A stretch of DNA of 64,000 nucleotides from Streptomyces sp. TLI_053 (GCF_900105395.1 NZ_LT629775.1:5664001-5728000), one strand, 5' to 3'. Positions 33,889 through 43,877 are shown, numbered from the stretch's first letter. A program made the numbers and translations. The notes: generated by a model not told the origin, from the sequence alone.

Positions 33889-34194
33889 GTGACCACCAGC
33901 AGCAAGGTTGCCATCAAGCCGCTCGAGGACCGCATTGTGGTCCAGCCGCTCGACGCCGAGACCACCACGGCCTCCGGCCTGGTTATCCCGGACACCGCCA
34001 AGGAGAAGCCCCAGGAGGGCGTCGTCCTGGCTGTCGGCCCGGGCCGCTTCGAGGACGGCCAGCGTCTGCCGCTCGACGTCGCCGTGGGTGACATCGTCCT
34101 GTACTCGAAGTACGGCGGCACCGAGGTGAAGTACCAGGGCGAGGAGTACCTGGTGCTCTCCGCGCGCGACGTTCTCGCCATCATCGAGAAGTAA
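33889..34194 (+). CDS. groES: Co-chaperonin GroES
   Basis: GroES caps the GroEL cage. It is 101 residues from GTG 33889 (GGGGAG Shine-Dalgarno). It has IKPLEDRIVVQPLDAETTT, the mobile-loop region TASGLVIPDTAKEKPQEG, and the roof-loop area. It is controlled by two CIRCE operators. groEL1 follows after a 114-bp spacer that contains a stem-loop. Confidence 0.97.
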   Translation: MTTSSKVAIKPLEDRIVVQPLDAETTTASGLVIPDTAKEKPQEGVVLAVGPGRFEDGQRLPLDVAVGDIVLYSKYGGTEVKYQGEEYLVLSARDVLAIIEK

Positions 34195-34203
34195 AAAGCG
34201 TTC

Positions 34204-34252
34204 AGCCACGCCCCGGATCCGTGTCCCTAGTGACAGGGGCCGGGGCGTGGCT
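34204..34252 (+). terminator. Stem-loop between groES and groEL1
   Basis: A perfect 13-bp stem (34204-34216 with 34240-34252) with a 23-base loop that itself can pair CCCT/AGGG. It is probably a partial terminator or processing site setting the GroES:GroEL1 ratio. Confidence 0.65.
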
Positions 34253-34308
34253 GTTGGTTCACGTAGTCGAGCGGCCCGCGACGGCCGCACCCCGAAGGAA
34301 CAGGAAAC

Positions 34309-35937
<1,629 letters not shown>

Positions 35938-35952
35938 GGCCCGAAGCACTGA

Positions 35953-36001
35953 CCGGAGGCCCGGTCCGCGCCCCGCTGGGGGTGGCGGGCCGGGCCTCCG
36001 G
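35953..36001 (+). terminator. Terminator after groEL1
   Basis: A 12-bp perfect outer stem CCGGAGGCCCGG (35953-35964 with 35990-36001) with an inner C-rich/G-rich pairing. Confidence 0.75.
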
Positions 36002-36051
36002 CGTTCCGGCGCGGACCGTGCCCGGGGCGGCCGCGACGGGGTGTTCCATCC

Positions 36052-36068
36052 TTCAACTATCAGTTGAA
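36052..36068 (+). promoter_or_regulatory. LysR-type palindromic operator
   Basis: A perfect dyad TTCAACT-ATC-AGTTGAA in an AT-rich island, 38 bp before the LysR gene and adjacent to its promoter. It has the T-N11-A form of LysR-type boxes, so autoregulation is likely. Confidence 0.65.
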
Positions 36069-36070
36069 TT

Positions 36071-36098
36071 TTGCTTGTTGCAAAGAATGTCTTATATC
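36071..36098 (+). promoter_or_regulatory. Promoter of the LysR gene
   Basis: TTGCTT (36071-36076), 16-bp spacer, TATATC (36093-36098). The -10 ends 8 bases before ATG, so the leader is absent or very short. Confidence 0.5.
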
Positions 36099-36106
36099 TT
36101 GGGGGC

Positions 36107-37111
36107 ATGATCGAGGCCCGCCACCTGCGCGTCCTGCGTGCCGTCGCCCGCACCGGCTCCTTCTCCGCCGCCGCTCGTGAGCTGGGCTGCACCCAGCCCG
36201 CGATCAGTCAGCAGATGAAGGCGCTGGAGAAGTCCGTGGACACCCCGCTGGTGGTCCGTTCGGGCCGCGGGATGCAGCTCAGCGAGGCCGGCCGGGTGCT
36301 GCTCAAGCATGCCACCGGAATCCTCGCCGGGCTCTCCGCCGCGGAGGAGGAGGTCGCCGCGATCGCCGGACTGCGGGCCGGCCGGGTCCGGCTGGTGTCC
36401 TTCCCGACCGCCAGTTCCACCCTGGTGCCACCGGCCGTCGCCCGGCTGCGGGGCACCCATCCGGGGGTCCGCGTGTCGCTGGTCGAGGCGGAGCCGCCGG
36501 AATCGCTGGCGATGCTGCGCGGCGGCGAGTGCGAGGTCGCCCTCGCCTTCCGCTACCCGCAGACCCCCGGTTCCACCGCCGCGCCGCTGTCCGCGCCCGC
36601 GCACGGCACGCCGCGGGAGGCGCGCGCCGAGGCCAATCTGGAGGCCCAGCAGCTGAGCGCCGGTGCCGACTGGTCCGACCTGGTGGCGACTCCGCTGCTG
36701 GACGACCCGCTGGTCGGCCTGCTGCCGGCCGGGCACCGGCTGGCCGGGCGCGGCGGACCGGTGGAGCTGGCCGAGCTGGCGCAGGAGCAGTGGATCGCCG
36801 GCTGCCCGCAGTGCCGGGGCCACCTGGTGGAGCTGTGCGCCGGGGCCGGCTTCGAGCCGCGGATCGACTTCGCCACCGACGACTACCCGGCGGTGGTCGG
36901 GCTGGTGGCGGCCGGCCTCGGGGTGGCGGTACTGCCCGGGCTGGCGCTGGAGTCGGTGCGCCCGGACGGGGTGGCGACGGTGGCGGTGCACGCCGCCTCG
37001 GGGGCGCCGGCGGTGCGGCAGGTGGTCGCGCTGACCCTGCCGGACCTCGCCGAGGTACCGGCGGTGGCGCTGATGCTGGAGCGGCTGTCCGGGGCCGCGG
37101 CCGGCCGCTGA
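36107..37111 (+). CDS. LysR-family transcriptional regulator
   Basis: This is a 334-residue regulator from ATG 36107. The N-terminal winged HTH (about 3-62) reads RHLRVLRAVARTGSFSAAAR then CTQPAISQQMKALEKSV. The effector-binding domain (about 90-325) contains an unusual CPQC pair at about 235-238 and a Ser/Ala-rich insertion (about 155-180). The target genes and ligand are unknown; the neighbours are groEL1 upstream and convergent whiD downstream. A palindrome beside its promoter suggests autoregulation. Confidence 0.9.
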   Translation: MIEARHLRVLRAVARTGSFSAAARELGCTQPAISQQMKALEKSVDTPLVVRSGRGMQLSEAGRVLLKHATGILAGLSAAEEEVAAIAGLRAGRVRLVSFPTASSTLVPPAVARLRGTHPGVRVSLVEAEPPESLAMLRGGECEVALAFRYPQTPGSTAAPLSAPAHGTPREARAEANLEAQQLSAGADWSDLVATPLLDDPLVGLLPAGHRLAGRGGPVELAELAQEQWIAGCPQCRGHLVELCAGAGFEPRIDFATDDYPAVVGLVAAGLGVAVLPGLALESVRPDGVATVAVHAASGAPAVRQVVALTLPDLAEVPAVALMLERLSGAAAGR

Positions 37112-37250
37112 CGCCGCCGCCCCGCCCGGCCGCCGCGGGGGCGGGCCGCCGGGCGGGACCCGGCCGACGGGGCCGGGCTCCGGACGGAGGTCACCCGGAG
37201 GGGTCGGGGGGCGTGCGGGGGCGCGGGGGAGGCCGGAGCGGGTCGACGGG

Positions 37251-37321
37251 GGCGACGAAGGCGACGGAGGCCGTAGGACGCCGGTGGAGACCGGTGGAGG
37301 CCGGTGAAGAAACGTTTCTTC
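37251..37321 (+). repeat. Decamer tandem repeats and perfect 16-bp palindrome
   Basis: Six imperfect 10-bp units run from 37251 to 37310 (best copies CCGGTGGAGR at 37281 and 37291). A perfect palindrome GAAGAA-ACGT-TTCTTC (37306-37321) follows at once, 23 bp before the whiD stop codon, in a convergent intergenic region. Confidence 0.6.
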
Positions 37322-37343
37322 TCGCCGGCGCGGAACCGGCCGC

Positions 37344-37670
37344 CTACTGCTGCGACACGCCCGGAGCGACCAGCGGCACCTCCACCAGGCGGTGGCGCGA
37401 GCGGCCCATCAGCTCCTCGCGCTCGTCCTCGGTGAGTCCTCCCCACACGCCGTACGGCTCGCGGACCGCCAGGGCGTGGGCGGCGCACTCGGTGCGGACC
37501 GGGCAGCGGGTGCAGACCTCCTTGGCGCTGGCTTCGCGTGAACTGCGGGCGGCGCCGCGCTCTCCCTCGGGGTGGAAGAAGAGGGAGCTGTCCACGCCGC
37601 GGCAGGCTGCGGAGAGCTGCCAGTCCCAGAGATCCGCGTTGGGGCCGGGGAGGCGGGAGAAATCTGCCAT
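37344..37670 (-). CDS. whiD: WhiB-family developmental regulator WhiD
   Basis: WhiD is a [4Fe-4S] transcription factor needed for sporulation septation and spore maturation in Streptomyces. It is 108 residues starting MADFSRLPGPNADLWDWQL at 37670 behind GAAGGGA. Cluster ligands are Cys23, Cys53, Cys56 and Cys62 (ACRG and VCTRCPVRTEC). The G(V)WGG turn (75-78) and a basic C terminus (RSRHRL) contact sigma region 4 and DNA. It is divergent from bldM with a 570-bp shared regulatory region. Confidence 0.94.
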   Translation of the reverse strand: MADFSRLPGPNADLWDWQLSAACRGVDSSLFFHPEGERGAARSSREASAKEVCTRCPVRTECAAHALAVREPYGVWGGLTEDEREELMGRSRHRLVEVPLVAPGVSQQ

Positions 37671-37769
37671 GGCTCATTCCCTTCAGAGGTCGTCGACCAC
37701 GGGCCGGTCACCAGCGGGTCGCGGTGGAGTCGGCTCGGCGGGGCGTCCGGCGCGGTGTGGACACCTGGA

Positions 37770-37798
37770 AATATGACTTACGGCAACTACATGGACAA
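37770..37798 (-). promoter_or_regulatory. whiD promoter candidate
   Basis: On the minus strand TTGTCC (37798-37793), 17-bp spacer, CATATT (37775-37770). The start site would be near 37763, giving a ~92-base leader. Confidence 0.55.
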
Positions 37799-38056
37799 GT
37801 CACCCACAGAGTGGCACAACAGTCAATGACCATACAAAAGCTCTAAAACCGGGCAAAGTGGGCATGACTGTCGGGCCGGCAGTCGCCCGGCGCAAGCGTG
37901 GCAATCGGGTGGCCGACCGGCGCGCGGGGCGCCGCGCGGGTGTGCGGGTTGTACGCCCACCGCGCGCGAGCTGCGGAAAAGAGCGGCGTGTGCACCGCGA
38001 TGCGGCTGATCGGTAACGGGTCGGCCACGTACAGTGGTGGAGATGGCCCTGAAGGC

Positions 38057-38084
38057 CGTAACTCATTCGAGTGACGGTCGTTGG
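38057..38084 (+). promoter_or_regulatory. bldM p1 promoter (sigma-BldN type)
   Basis: CGTAAC (38057-38062), 16-bp spacer, CGTTGG (38079-38084). This is the form described for sigma-BldN-dependent promoters, of which bldM p1 is a known example in S. coelicolor. Confidence 0.8.
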
Positions 38085-38240
38085 AAGTGCGGAGGCGGTT
38101 AGCGGACGCCGGACGTCGGGAACGATCGCGGGGAACCTGGGCGATCAGCACGGAGTCTGACGCCGGTGGGCCGTGTCGGAGAGGTTCGTACCAGCCAGGA
38201 GGCTCAACGTGACGCGGATCAGCTGCGGAGGACGACAGTC

Positions 38241-38852
38241 ATGACTTCCGTTCTCGTTTGCGACGATTCCCCGCTCGCCCGCGAGGCGCTTCGCCGCGCG
38301 GTCGCGACCGTACCCGGTGTCGATCGGGTCACCACCGCGACGAACGGGGAGGAGGTCCTCCGCCGCTGGGTGGCCGACCGCTCCGATCTCGTCCTGATGG
38401 ACGTCCGGATGCCCGGCCTCGGCGGGGTGGAGACGGTCCGGCGGCTGCTGTCCGCCGACCCCGGTGCCCGGATCATCATGCTCACCGTCGCCGAGGACCT
38501 CGACGGTGTCGCGCTCGCGGTCGCCGCGGGTGCCCGCGGTTACCTGCACAAGGACGCCTCGCGCGCCGAACTGCGGGCCACCGTGACCCAGGCCCTCGCC
38601 GACCCGACCTGGCGGCTCGCCCCCCGCCGGCTGCGCAGCCCCGACATGGGGGCGGCGCCGACCCTGACGGCACGTGAGATCCAGGTGCTGGAGGGCATGA
38701 GCCACGGCCGCAGCAATGCCGAGATCGGCCGTGAGCTGTTCCTCTCCGAGGACACCGTCAAGACCCACGCCCGGCGGCTGTTCAAGAAGCTCGGCGCCTC
38801 GGACCGCGCGCACGCGGTGGCCCTGGGCTTCCGGTGGGGCCTGGTCCGCTGA
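38241..38852 (+). CDS. bldM: Developmental response regulator BldM
   Basis: BldM is a NarL/FixJ-type regulator required for aerial hyphae and, with WhiI, for late sporulation genes. It is 203 residues from ATG 38241 (GGAGGA Shine-Dalgarno). The receiver domain has Asp8-Asp9 and Asp54 (LMDVRMPG). The LuxR-type HTH (about 138-200) reads LTAREIQVLEGMSHGRSNAEI. No sensor kinase is adjacent; BldM is known as an atypical orphan regulator. Its transcription probably depends on sigma-BldN. Confidence 0.95.
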   Translation: MTSVLVCDDSPLAREALRRAVATVPGVDRVTTATNGEEVLRRWVADRSDLVLMDVRMPGLGGVETVRRLLSADPGARIIMLTVAEDLDGVALAVAAGARGYLHKDASRAELRATVTQALADPTWRLAPRRLRSPDMGAAPTLTAREIQVLEGMSHGRSNAEIGRELFLSEDTVKTHARRLFKKLGASDRAHAVALGFRWGLVR

Positions 38853-39169
38853 CCGCCGGCGCCGCCGCCGGTTCCGGCCCGCTGGTCGCGACCGTCCGTG
38901 CGGAGGCGTGTGACGTTACGGCCCCGAGGTTGCACCATGGAGGGGTGGAGCACCTCGGGGACCAGCGGACAGGAACTGCGGCGAACCACGCAGCCGCGGG
39001 AGACTCGGCGGACGGCGCCGCGGACGGGACCGTCGGCGGCGGTGGGGCGGGAGGCGGTGCGGTGCAGGAGGGGCCGGTGGTGCGTACCGGAGCGGCACCG
39101 CATAACGTTCCGGTGCACAACTCCGGACGCGGTGCCGCGTTTTCCCGCGCGACCAGGCACCATGGACCG
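38853..39169 (+). promoter_or_regulatory. bldM-sigma factor spacer with attenuator-like hairpin
   Basis: These 317 bp hold no convincing gene. A 10-bp inverted repeat GCGGCACCGC/GCGGTGCCGC (39092-39101 with 39129-39138) is followed by TTTT (39140-39143), 26 bp before the sigma factor start. It could end bldM transcripts or attenuate the sigma gene. Confidence 0.45.
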
Positions 39170-39838
39170 ATGCGTGACGACGTGACCGGGTCTCCCGGTG
39201 AGGCGGACCCGGTGGAGGCCGAGCCCTCCGCGCCCGGGCCCGGCCCGGTGTACGCGGACCCGGCCGACGGGCCGGGCGCGCTCGCCGCGCTGGTCGCGGC
39301 CGCCGTCCGCGGCGAGGGCCCGGCGATCGACGCCCTGCTCGCCCACGTCCACCCGCTGGCGCTGCGCTACTGCCGCGGCCGGCTGGTCCGGCTGCCCGGC
39401 GGCGCCCGGCACCACGTCGACGACCTCGCCCAGGAGGTCTGCGTGGCGGTGCTCTGCGCGCTGCCCCGCTACCGGGACCTGGGCCGCCCGTTCGAGGCCT
39501 TCGTCTACGGGATCGCGGCGCACAAGATCGCCGACCTGCAGCGGGCCGCGATGCGCGGACCCGGACCGACCGTGGTCCCGCAGGACGACCTGCCGGAGGT
39601 CCCGGACGACGCGCTCGGCCCGGAGGAGCGGGCGCTGCTCAGCAGCGACGCCGCGTGGGCCAAGGAACTGCTCTCCAACCTGCCGGCCCGGCAGCGCGAG
39701 CTGGTGCTGCTGCGGGTGGCCGCCGGGCTCTCGGCGGAGGAGACCGGCGAGGTGCTCGGCATGTCGCCGGGTGCGGTCCGGGTCGCCCAGCACCGTGCCC
39801 TCAGCCGTCTCCGCGCGCTGGCGGAGGAGTCCTCCTAG
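39170..39838 (+). CDS. ECF RNA polymerase sigma factor, SigD-like
   Basis: This is a 222-residue ECF sigma factor from ATG 39170. Region 2 (about 75-135) has HHVDDLAQEVCVAVLCALPRY and FEAFVYGIAAHKIADLQR. Region 4 (about 165-215) has LPARQRELVLLRVAAGLSAE and GMSPGAVRVAQHRALSRLR. The first ~40 residues are an acidic Pro/Gly-rich extension. Its position between a whiB gene and guaB matches sigD of Mycobacterium tuberculosis. No anti-sigma factor gene follows, unlike in mycobacteria. Confidence 0.88.
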   Translation: MRDDVTGSPGEADPVEAEPSAPGPGPVYADPADGPGALAALVAAAVRGEGPAIDALLAHVHPLALRYCRGRLVRLPGGARHHVDDLAQEVCVAVLCALPRYRDLGRPFEAFVYGIAAHKIADLQRAAMRGPGPTVVPQDDLPEVPDDALGPEERALLSSDAAWAKELLSNLPARQRELVLLRVAAGLSAEETGEVLGMSPGAVRVAQHRALSRLRALAEESS

Positions 39839-40118
39839 CCGCCGGACCCTCTCCCGCCCCGGAGACGGGCGGGCGGCCGTCGGAATGAGTCATGGTGGGC
39901 GGGTGTTGTCAAGGGCAGCACGAGGTCCCGTTCGCGGTGCCAGTACGATGGGGTATCGGCGTCTGGGCGGGTCGCCAAAGTTCCGACGGTGCGCGTGGGG
40001 TTCCCCTGGAGGATCCTCCGATGGACACCGGGCTTTAGGCGGTCCGAGTGAGCTGATGACTGCGCCCCCACCCTCAGGGCGTGAGCGGATTAGGCCGGCC
40101 ACGGAAGGTACCCCCGAA

Positions 40119-41621
40119 ATGTCTTACAACGCCGCAGGCGTACCCGAGAAGTTCGCGATGCTCGGGCTCACGTACGACGACGTCCTGCTGCTGCCGGGGG
40201 CGTCCGAGGTGCTGCCGAACCAGGTCGACACCTCCTCGCGGGTCTCCCGCAACGTGCGGGTGAACATCCCGCTGCTCTCCGCCGCGATGGACAAGGTCAC
40301 CGAGTCGCGGATGGCGATCGCGATGGCCCGCCAGGGTGGCGTCGGCGTCCTGCACCGCAACCTGTCGGTCGAGGACCAGGCCAACCAGGTCGACCTGGTG
40401 AAGCGCTCCGAGTCCGGCATGGTCACCGACCCGATCACGGTCGGCCCGGACACCACGCTGGCCGAGGCCGACGCGCTGTGCGCGAAGTTCCGCATCTCCG
40501 GCGTGCCGATCGCCGACGAGGGCGGCAAGCTGCTCGGCATCGTCACCAACCGCGACATGGCCTTCGAGTCGGACCGCAGCCGCCGGGTCCGCGAGATCAT
40601 GACCCCGATGCCGCTGATCACCGGCAAGGTCGGCATCTCCGGCGTCGACGCGATGGCGCTGCTCCGCCGGCACAAGATCGAGAAGCTGCCGCTGGTGGAC
40701 GACGAGGGCCGGATCAAGGGCCTCATCACCGTCAAGGACTTCGTCAAGGCCGAGCAGTACCCGAACGCCGCCAAGGACGCCGAGGGCCGTCTGCTGGTCG
40801 GCGCCGCCGTGGGCGCCAGCGCCGAGGCCTTCGACCGCGCCCAGGCCCTGGTCCAGGCGGGCGTGGACTTCCTGGTCGTCGACACCTCGCACGGTCACAG
40901 CCACAACGCGCTGGCCTGGATCGCGAAGATCAAGTCGGCCGTCGGGATCGACGTGGTCGGCGGCAACGTCGCCACCCGTGACGGCGCCCAGGCGCTGATC
41001 GACGCCGGCGTGGACGGCGTCAAGGTCGGTGTCGGCCCGGGCTCCATCTGCACCACCCGCGTGGTCGCCGGCATCGGTGTCCCGCAGGTCACCGCGATCT
41101 ACGAGGCCGCGCTGGCCTGCCAGGCGGCCGGCGTGCCGGTCATCGGCGACGGCGGCCTGCAGTACTCCGGCGACATCGGCAAGGCGCTCGCCGCCGGTGC
41201 CGACACCGTGATGCTCGGCTCGCTGCTGGCCGGCTGCGAGGAGTCCCCGGGCGAGCTGCTGTTCATCAACGGCAAGCAGTTCAAGTCCTACCGCGGCATG
41301 GGCTCGCTGGGCGCCATGCAGACCCGCGGCCAGGCGAAGTCCTTCTCCAAGGACCGCTACTTCCAGGGCGAGGTCACCTCCGACGAGAAGCTGATCGCCG
41401 AGGGCATCGAGGGCCAGGTCCCCTACCGCGGCCCGCTGTCCGCCGTGCTCTACCAGCTGGTCGGCGGCCTGCGCCAGACCATGGGCTACGTGGGTGCCGC
41501 CACCGTCGCCGAGATGGAGAGCAAGGGCCGGTTCGTCCGGATCACCTCGGCGGGCCTCAAGGAGAGCCACCCGCACGACATCCAGATGACCGTCGAGGCG
41601 CCGAACTACACCAGCCGCTGA
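40119..41621 (+). CDS. guaB: IMP dehydrogenase
   Basis: GuaB oxidises IMP to XMP with NAD, the committed step to guanine nucleotides. It is 500 residues from ATG 40119 (GGAAGG Shine-Dalgarno). The TIM barrel is split by two CBS domains (about 95-215). The catalytic Cys is in GPGSICTTR, the flap carries RGMGSLGAM, and the start reads MLGLTYDDVLLLPGASEV. A 17-bp terminator follows, so the adjacent guaB3 probably has its own promoter. Confidence 0.96.
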   Translation: MSYNAAGVPEKFAMLGLTYDDVLLLPGASEVLPNQVDTSSRVSRNVRVNIPLLSAAMDKVTESRMAIAMARQGGVGVLHRNLSVEDQANQVDLVKRSESGMVTDPITVGPDTTLAEADALCAKFRISGVPIADEGGKLLGIVTNRDMAFESDRSRRVREIMTPMPLITGKVGISGVDAMALLRRHKIEKLPLVDDEGRIKGLITVKDFVKAEQYPNAAKDAEGRLLVGAAVGASAEAFDRAQALVQAGVDFLVVDTSHGHSHNALAWIAKIKSAVGIDVVGGNVATRDGAQALIDAGVDGVKVGVGPGSICTTRVVAGIGVPQVTAIYEAALACQAAGVPVIGDGGLQYSGDIGKALAAGADTVMLGSLLAGCEESPGELLFINGKQFKSYRGMGSLGAMQTRGQAKSFSKDRYFQGEVTSDEKLIAEGIEGQVPYRGPLSAVLYQLVGGLRQTMGYVGAATVAEMESKGRFVRITSAGLKESHPHDIQMTVEAPNYTSR

Positions 41622-41633
41622 TCGGACGCCCGT

Positions 41634-41671
41634 CCGGAGGGCCCGCCACCGACCGGTGGCGGGCCCTCCGG
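41634..41671 (+). terminator. Terminator after guaB
   Basis: A perfect 17-bp inverted repeat (41634-41650 with 41655-41671, GACC loop). Confidence 0.85.
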
Positions 41672-41803
41672 GCTGTCCGGGCGCCGCTCCGCGGCCGGTC
41701 CGGGGGGCGGGGCGGCGCCGTGCGGCCGCCCGGGGGTACGGGATACTGGGGGGCGGCCGGGGTGACCCGGCCGGCATGAGCAATACCAGCAGAAGGGCTC
41801 GAA

Positions 41804-42931
41804 GTGACTGAGATCGAGATCGGGCGTGGCAAGCGCGGCCGCCGGGCGTACGCCTTCGACGACATCGCCGTCGTCCCCAGTCGCCGTACGCGCGACCCGA
41901 AGGAGGTCTCGATCGCCTGGCAGATCGACGCCTACCGTTTCGAGCTGCCGTTCCTGGCCGCGCCCATGGACAGCGTGGTCTCCCCGCAGCAGGCCATCAA
42001 CATCGGCCGCCTCGGCGGCCTGGGCGTGCTGAACCTCGAGGGCCTGTGGACCCGCTACGAGGACCCGCAGCCGCTGCTCGACGAGATCGCCGCGATCACC
42101 GACGAGGCCGCCGCCACCCGCCGTCTGCAGGAGATCTACTCCGAGCCGATCAAGGCCGAGCTGATCAAGCACCGGATCCAGGAGGTCCGCGACTCGGGTG
42201 TGGTCACCGCCGCCGCGCTCTCGCCGCAGCGCACCGCCGAGTTCTCCAAGGCCGTCGTGGACGCCGGGGTCGACGTCTTCGTCATCCGCGGCACCACCGT
42301 CTCGGCCGAGCACGTCTCCGGTGCCGCCGAGCCGCTCAACCTGAAGCAGTTCATCTACGAGCTGGACGTCCCGGTCATCGTCGGCGGCTGCGCCACCTAC
42401 ACCGCCGCCCTGCACCTGATGCGCACCGGCGCGGCCGGTGTGCTGGTGGGCTTCGGCGGCGGCGCCGCGCACACCACCCGCAACGTGCTGGGCATCCAGG
42501 TGCCGATGGCCACCGCCGTCGCCGACGTGGCCGCCGCCCGTCGCGACTACATGGACGAGTCCGGCGGCCGCTACGTGCACGTCATCGCGGACGGCGGTGT
42601 CGGCTACAGCGGCGACATCCCGAAGGCGGTCGCCTGCGGCGCCGACGCGGTGATGATCGGTGCCGCGCTGGCCCGGGCCACCGACGCGCCCGGAAAGGGC
42701 TACCACTGGGGCATGGAGGCCGTGCACGAGGAGCTGCCGCGCGGCAAGCGGGTCGACCTCGGCACCGTCGGCAGCACCGAGGAGATCCTCACCGGCCCGT
42801 CGCACACCCCGGACGGCACCATGAACCTGTTCGGCGCCCTGCGCCGGGCGATGGCGACCACGGGGTACACCGAGCTCAAGGAGTTCCAGCGGGTCGAGGT
42901 GACCGTCAACCCGGCGCTGCACCACCGCTGA
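41804..42931 (+). CDS. guaB3: GuaB3 family IMP dehydrogenase-related protein
   Basis: This is a 375-residue IMPDH/GMP-reductase-fold protein from GTG 41804 (GAAGGG Shine-Dalgarno). The barrel start FDDIAVVPSRRTRDPKEVS and the phosphate loops GVGYSGDIPKAVACGADAVM are present. The CBS domains are absent. The catalytic loop Cys (GSICTTR in GuaB) is replaced by VIRGTTVSAEH, so classical IMPDH activity is doubtful. The pairing guaB-guaB3 is conserved throughout actinobacteria; the function is unsettled. Confidence 0.93.
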   Translation: MTEIEIGRGKRGRRAYAFDDIAVVPSRRTRDPKEVSIAWQIDAYRFELPFLAAPMDSVVSPQQAINIGRLGGLGVLNLEGLWTRYEDPQPLLDEIAAITDEAAATRRLQEIYSEPIKAELIKHRIQEVRDSGVVTAAALSPQRTAEFSKAVVDAGVDVFVIRGTTVSAEHVSGAAEPLNLKQFIYELDVPVIVGGCATYTAALHLMRTGAAGVLVGFGGGAAHTTRNVLGIQVPMATAVADVAAARRDYMDESGGRYVHVIADGGVGYSGDIPKAVACGADAVMIGAALARATDAPGKGYHWGMEAVHEELPRGKRVDLGTVGSTEEILTGPSHTPDGTMNLFGALRRAMATTGYTELKEFQRVEVTVNPALHHR

Positions 42932-42947
42932 GCCGGCCGCTCCCGCC

Positions 42948-42982
42948 CGAGGCCCCCGTCGCACCGCGCGACCGGGGCCTCG
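42948..42982. terminator. Bidirectional terminator after guaB3
   Basis: A 15-bp inverted repeat with one mismatch (42948-42962 with 42968-42982) between convergent genes. Confidence 0.75.
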
Positions 42983-43005
42983 CGCCGTTCCGGGGCCCGG
43001 CGCCG

Positions 43006-43623
43006 CTACTGGCGGGTGGCCGCCCGGCGGGTCAGCAGGAAGCCGCCGATCACGGCGATGCCGTAGAAGACCAGGTCCAGCGTGCGGCGGTCGGCGCGCC
43101 AGAGCGGGAGGGCGTCGCGGAGCAGTTCGCCGTACCCGGTGCCGGCCAGGTGGTGCAGCCGCCGGGTCTGTCCGAGCAGCTGGCCCAGGAACAGCGCTCC
43201 GGACGCCAGTACGGCGCCCAGCGGCGGCAGCAGCCGCCCGGTGCCGCCGAGCCGGCCGAGCGGCCAGGCCACCGCGGCCGCCGGGGCGATGGCCAGCCAG
43301 CCGACGGTGGAGTGCGCGCGGAGCGGCGCGCAGCCGAGGGCCGCCGCGCCGGCCAGCATCGCCAGGACGGCGATCGCCACCGCCCGGCCGGTCCGGCCGG
43401 GCCCGCGCCGGCGACGGCGCCCGGCGGTGTCCGGGCCGGGTGTCGCGTCGTCCGCCGGGGCGGTGCCGGCCGGGTCGACGGGGTGGTAACCGGCCACCGG
43501 GGCACCTGGCATCCCGGGGGCGACGTACCCCTCCGGGGTCTCCGGTTCCGGTGCGACCGAGAAGTGCCGGGCCGCGGGCGGCCGGTTCGACCGGCCGTCA
43601 GCGTCCGGTGCGGATGCGGTCAT
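43006..43623 (-). CDS. Four-TM membrane protein of unknown function
   Basis: This is a 205-residue protein from ATG 43623 (AAAAGGAC Shine-Dalgarno). The first ~80 residues are polar and Pro/Ala-rich, ending in a basic stretch (RRRRRGPGRTGR), so the N terminus is probably cytoplasmic. Four hydrophobic segments follow (about 88-108, 113-133, 141-160, 183-200). No known domain was recognised. It is divergent from the first kinase gene. Confidence 0.8.
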   Translation of the reverse strand: MTASAPDADGRSNRPPAARHFSVAPEPETPEGYVAPGMPGAPVAGYHPVDPAGTAPADDATPGPDTAGRRRRRGPGRTGRAVAIAVLAMLAGAAALGCAPLRAHSTVGWLAIAPAAAVAWPLGRLGGTGRLLPPLGAVLASGALFLGQLLGQTRRLHHLAGTGYGELLRDALPLWRADRRTLDLVFYGIAVIGGFLLTRRAATRQ

Positions 43624-43877
43624 GGACGTCCTTTTCCCCCCGGAAAGACGGTGAGCTGCCGAACGGTAGCAGTGGCCGGAGCCGGCCGGACAGAGTTTTC
43701 GATCACAGATCGGGCACGGAGCGCCGCCCCGGCCGGGGGTGCGGACCAGGGTGGCCGGGGGCCGGGTGGCCGGGCGCGCGCGGGACAGGGGATGATGGAG
43801 GCTTGGGCGTTCGGGCCCGACGCCGGTCCGACGTGCCGTCATCACGACCGCCAGCAGCACATGGGGGAACGTTCCGA
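43624..43877. promoter_or_regulatory. Divergent region between membrane protein and kinase
   Basis: 254 bp without a gene. A TACCGT hexamer on the minus strand near 43665 could be a -10 for the 43006 gene; nothing convincing is seen for the kinase. Confidence 0.3.

Larger units (their letters stand above)
37671..38240. promoter_or_regulatory. Shared whiD-bldM regulatory region (570 bp)
   Basis: No gene is seen. The region is AT-richer than its surroundings at 37770-37850. It carries a whiD promoter candidate, the bldM sigma-BldN-type promoter and a possible second bldM -10 (TACAGT, 38030-38035). The length suits the complex developmental control known for both genes. Confidence 0.7.
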
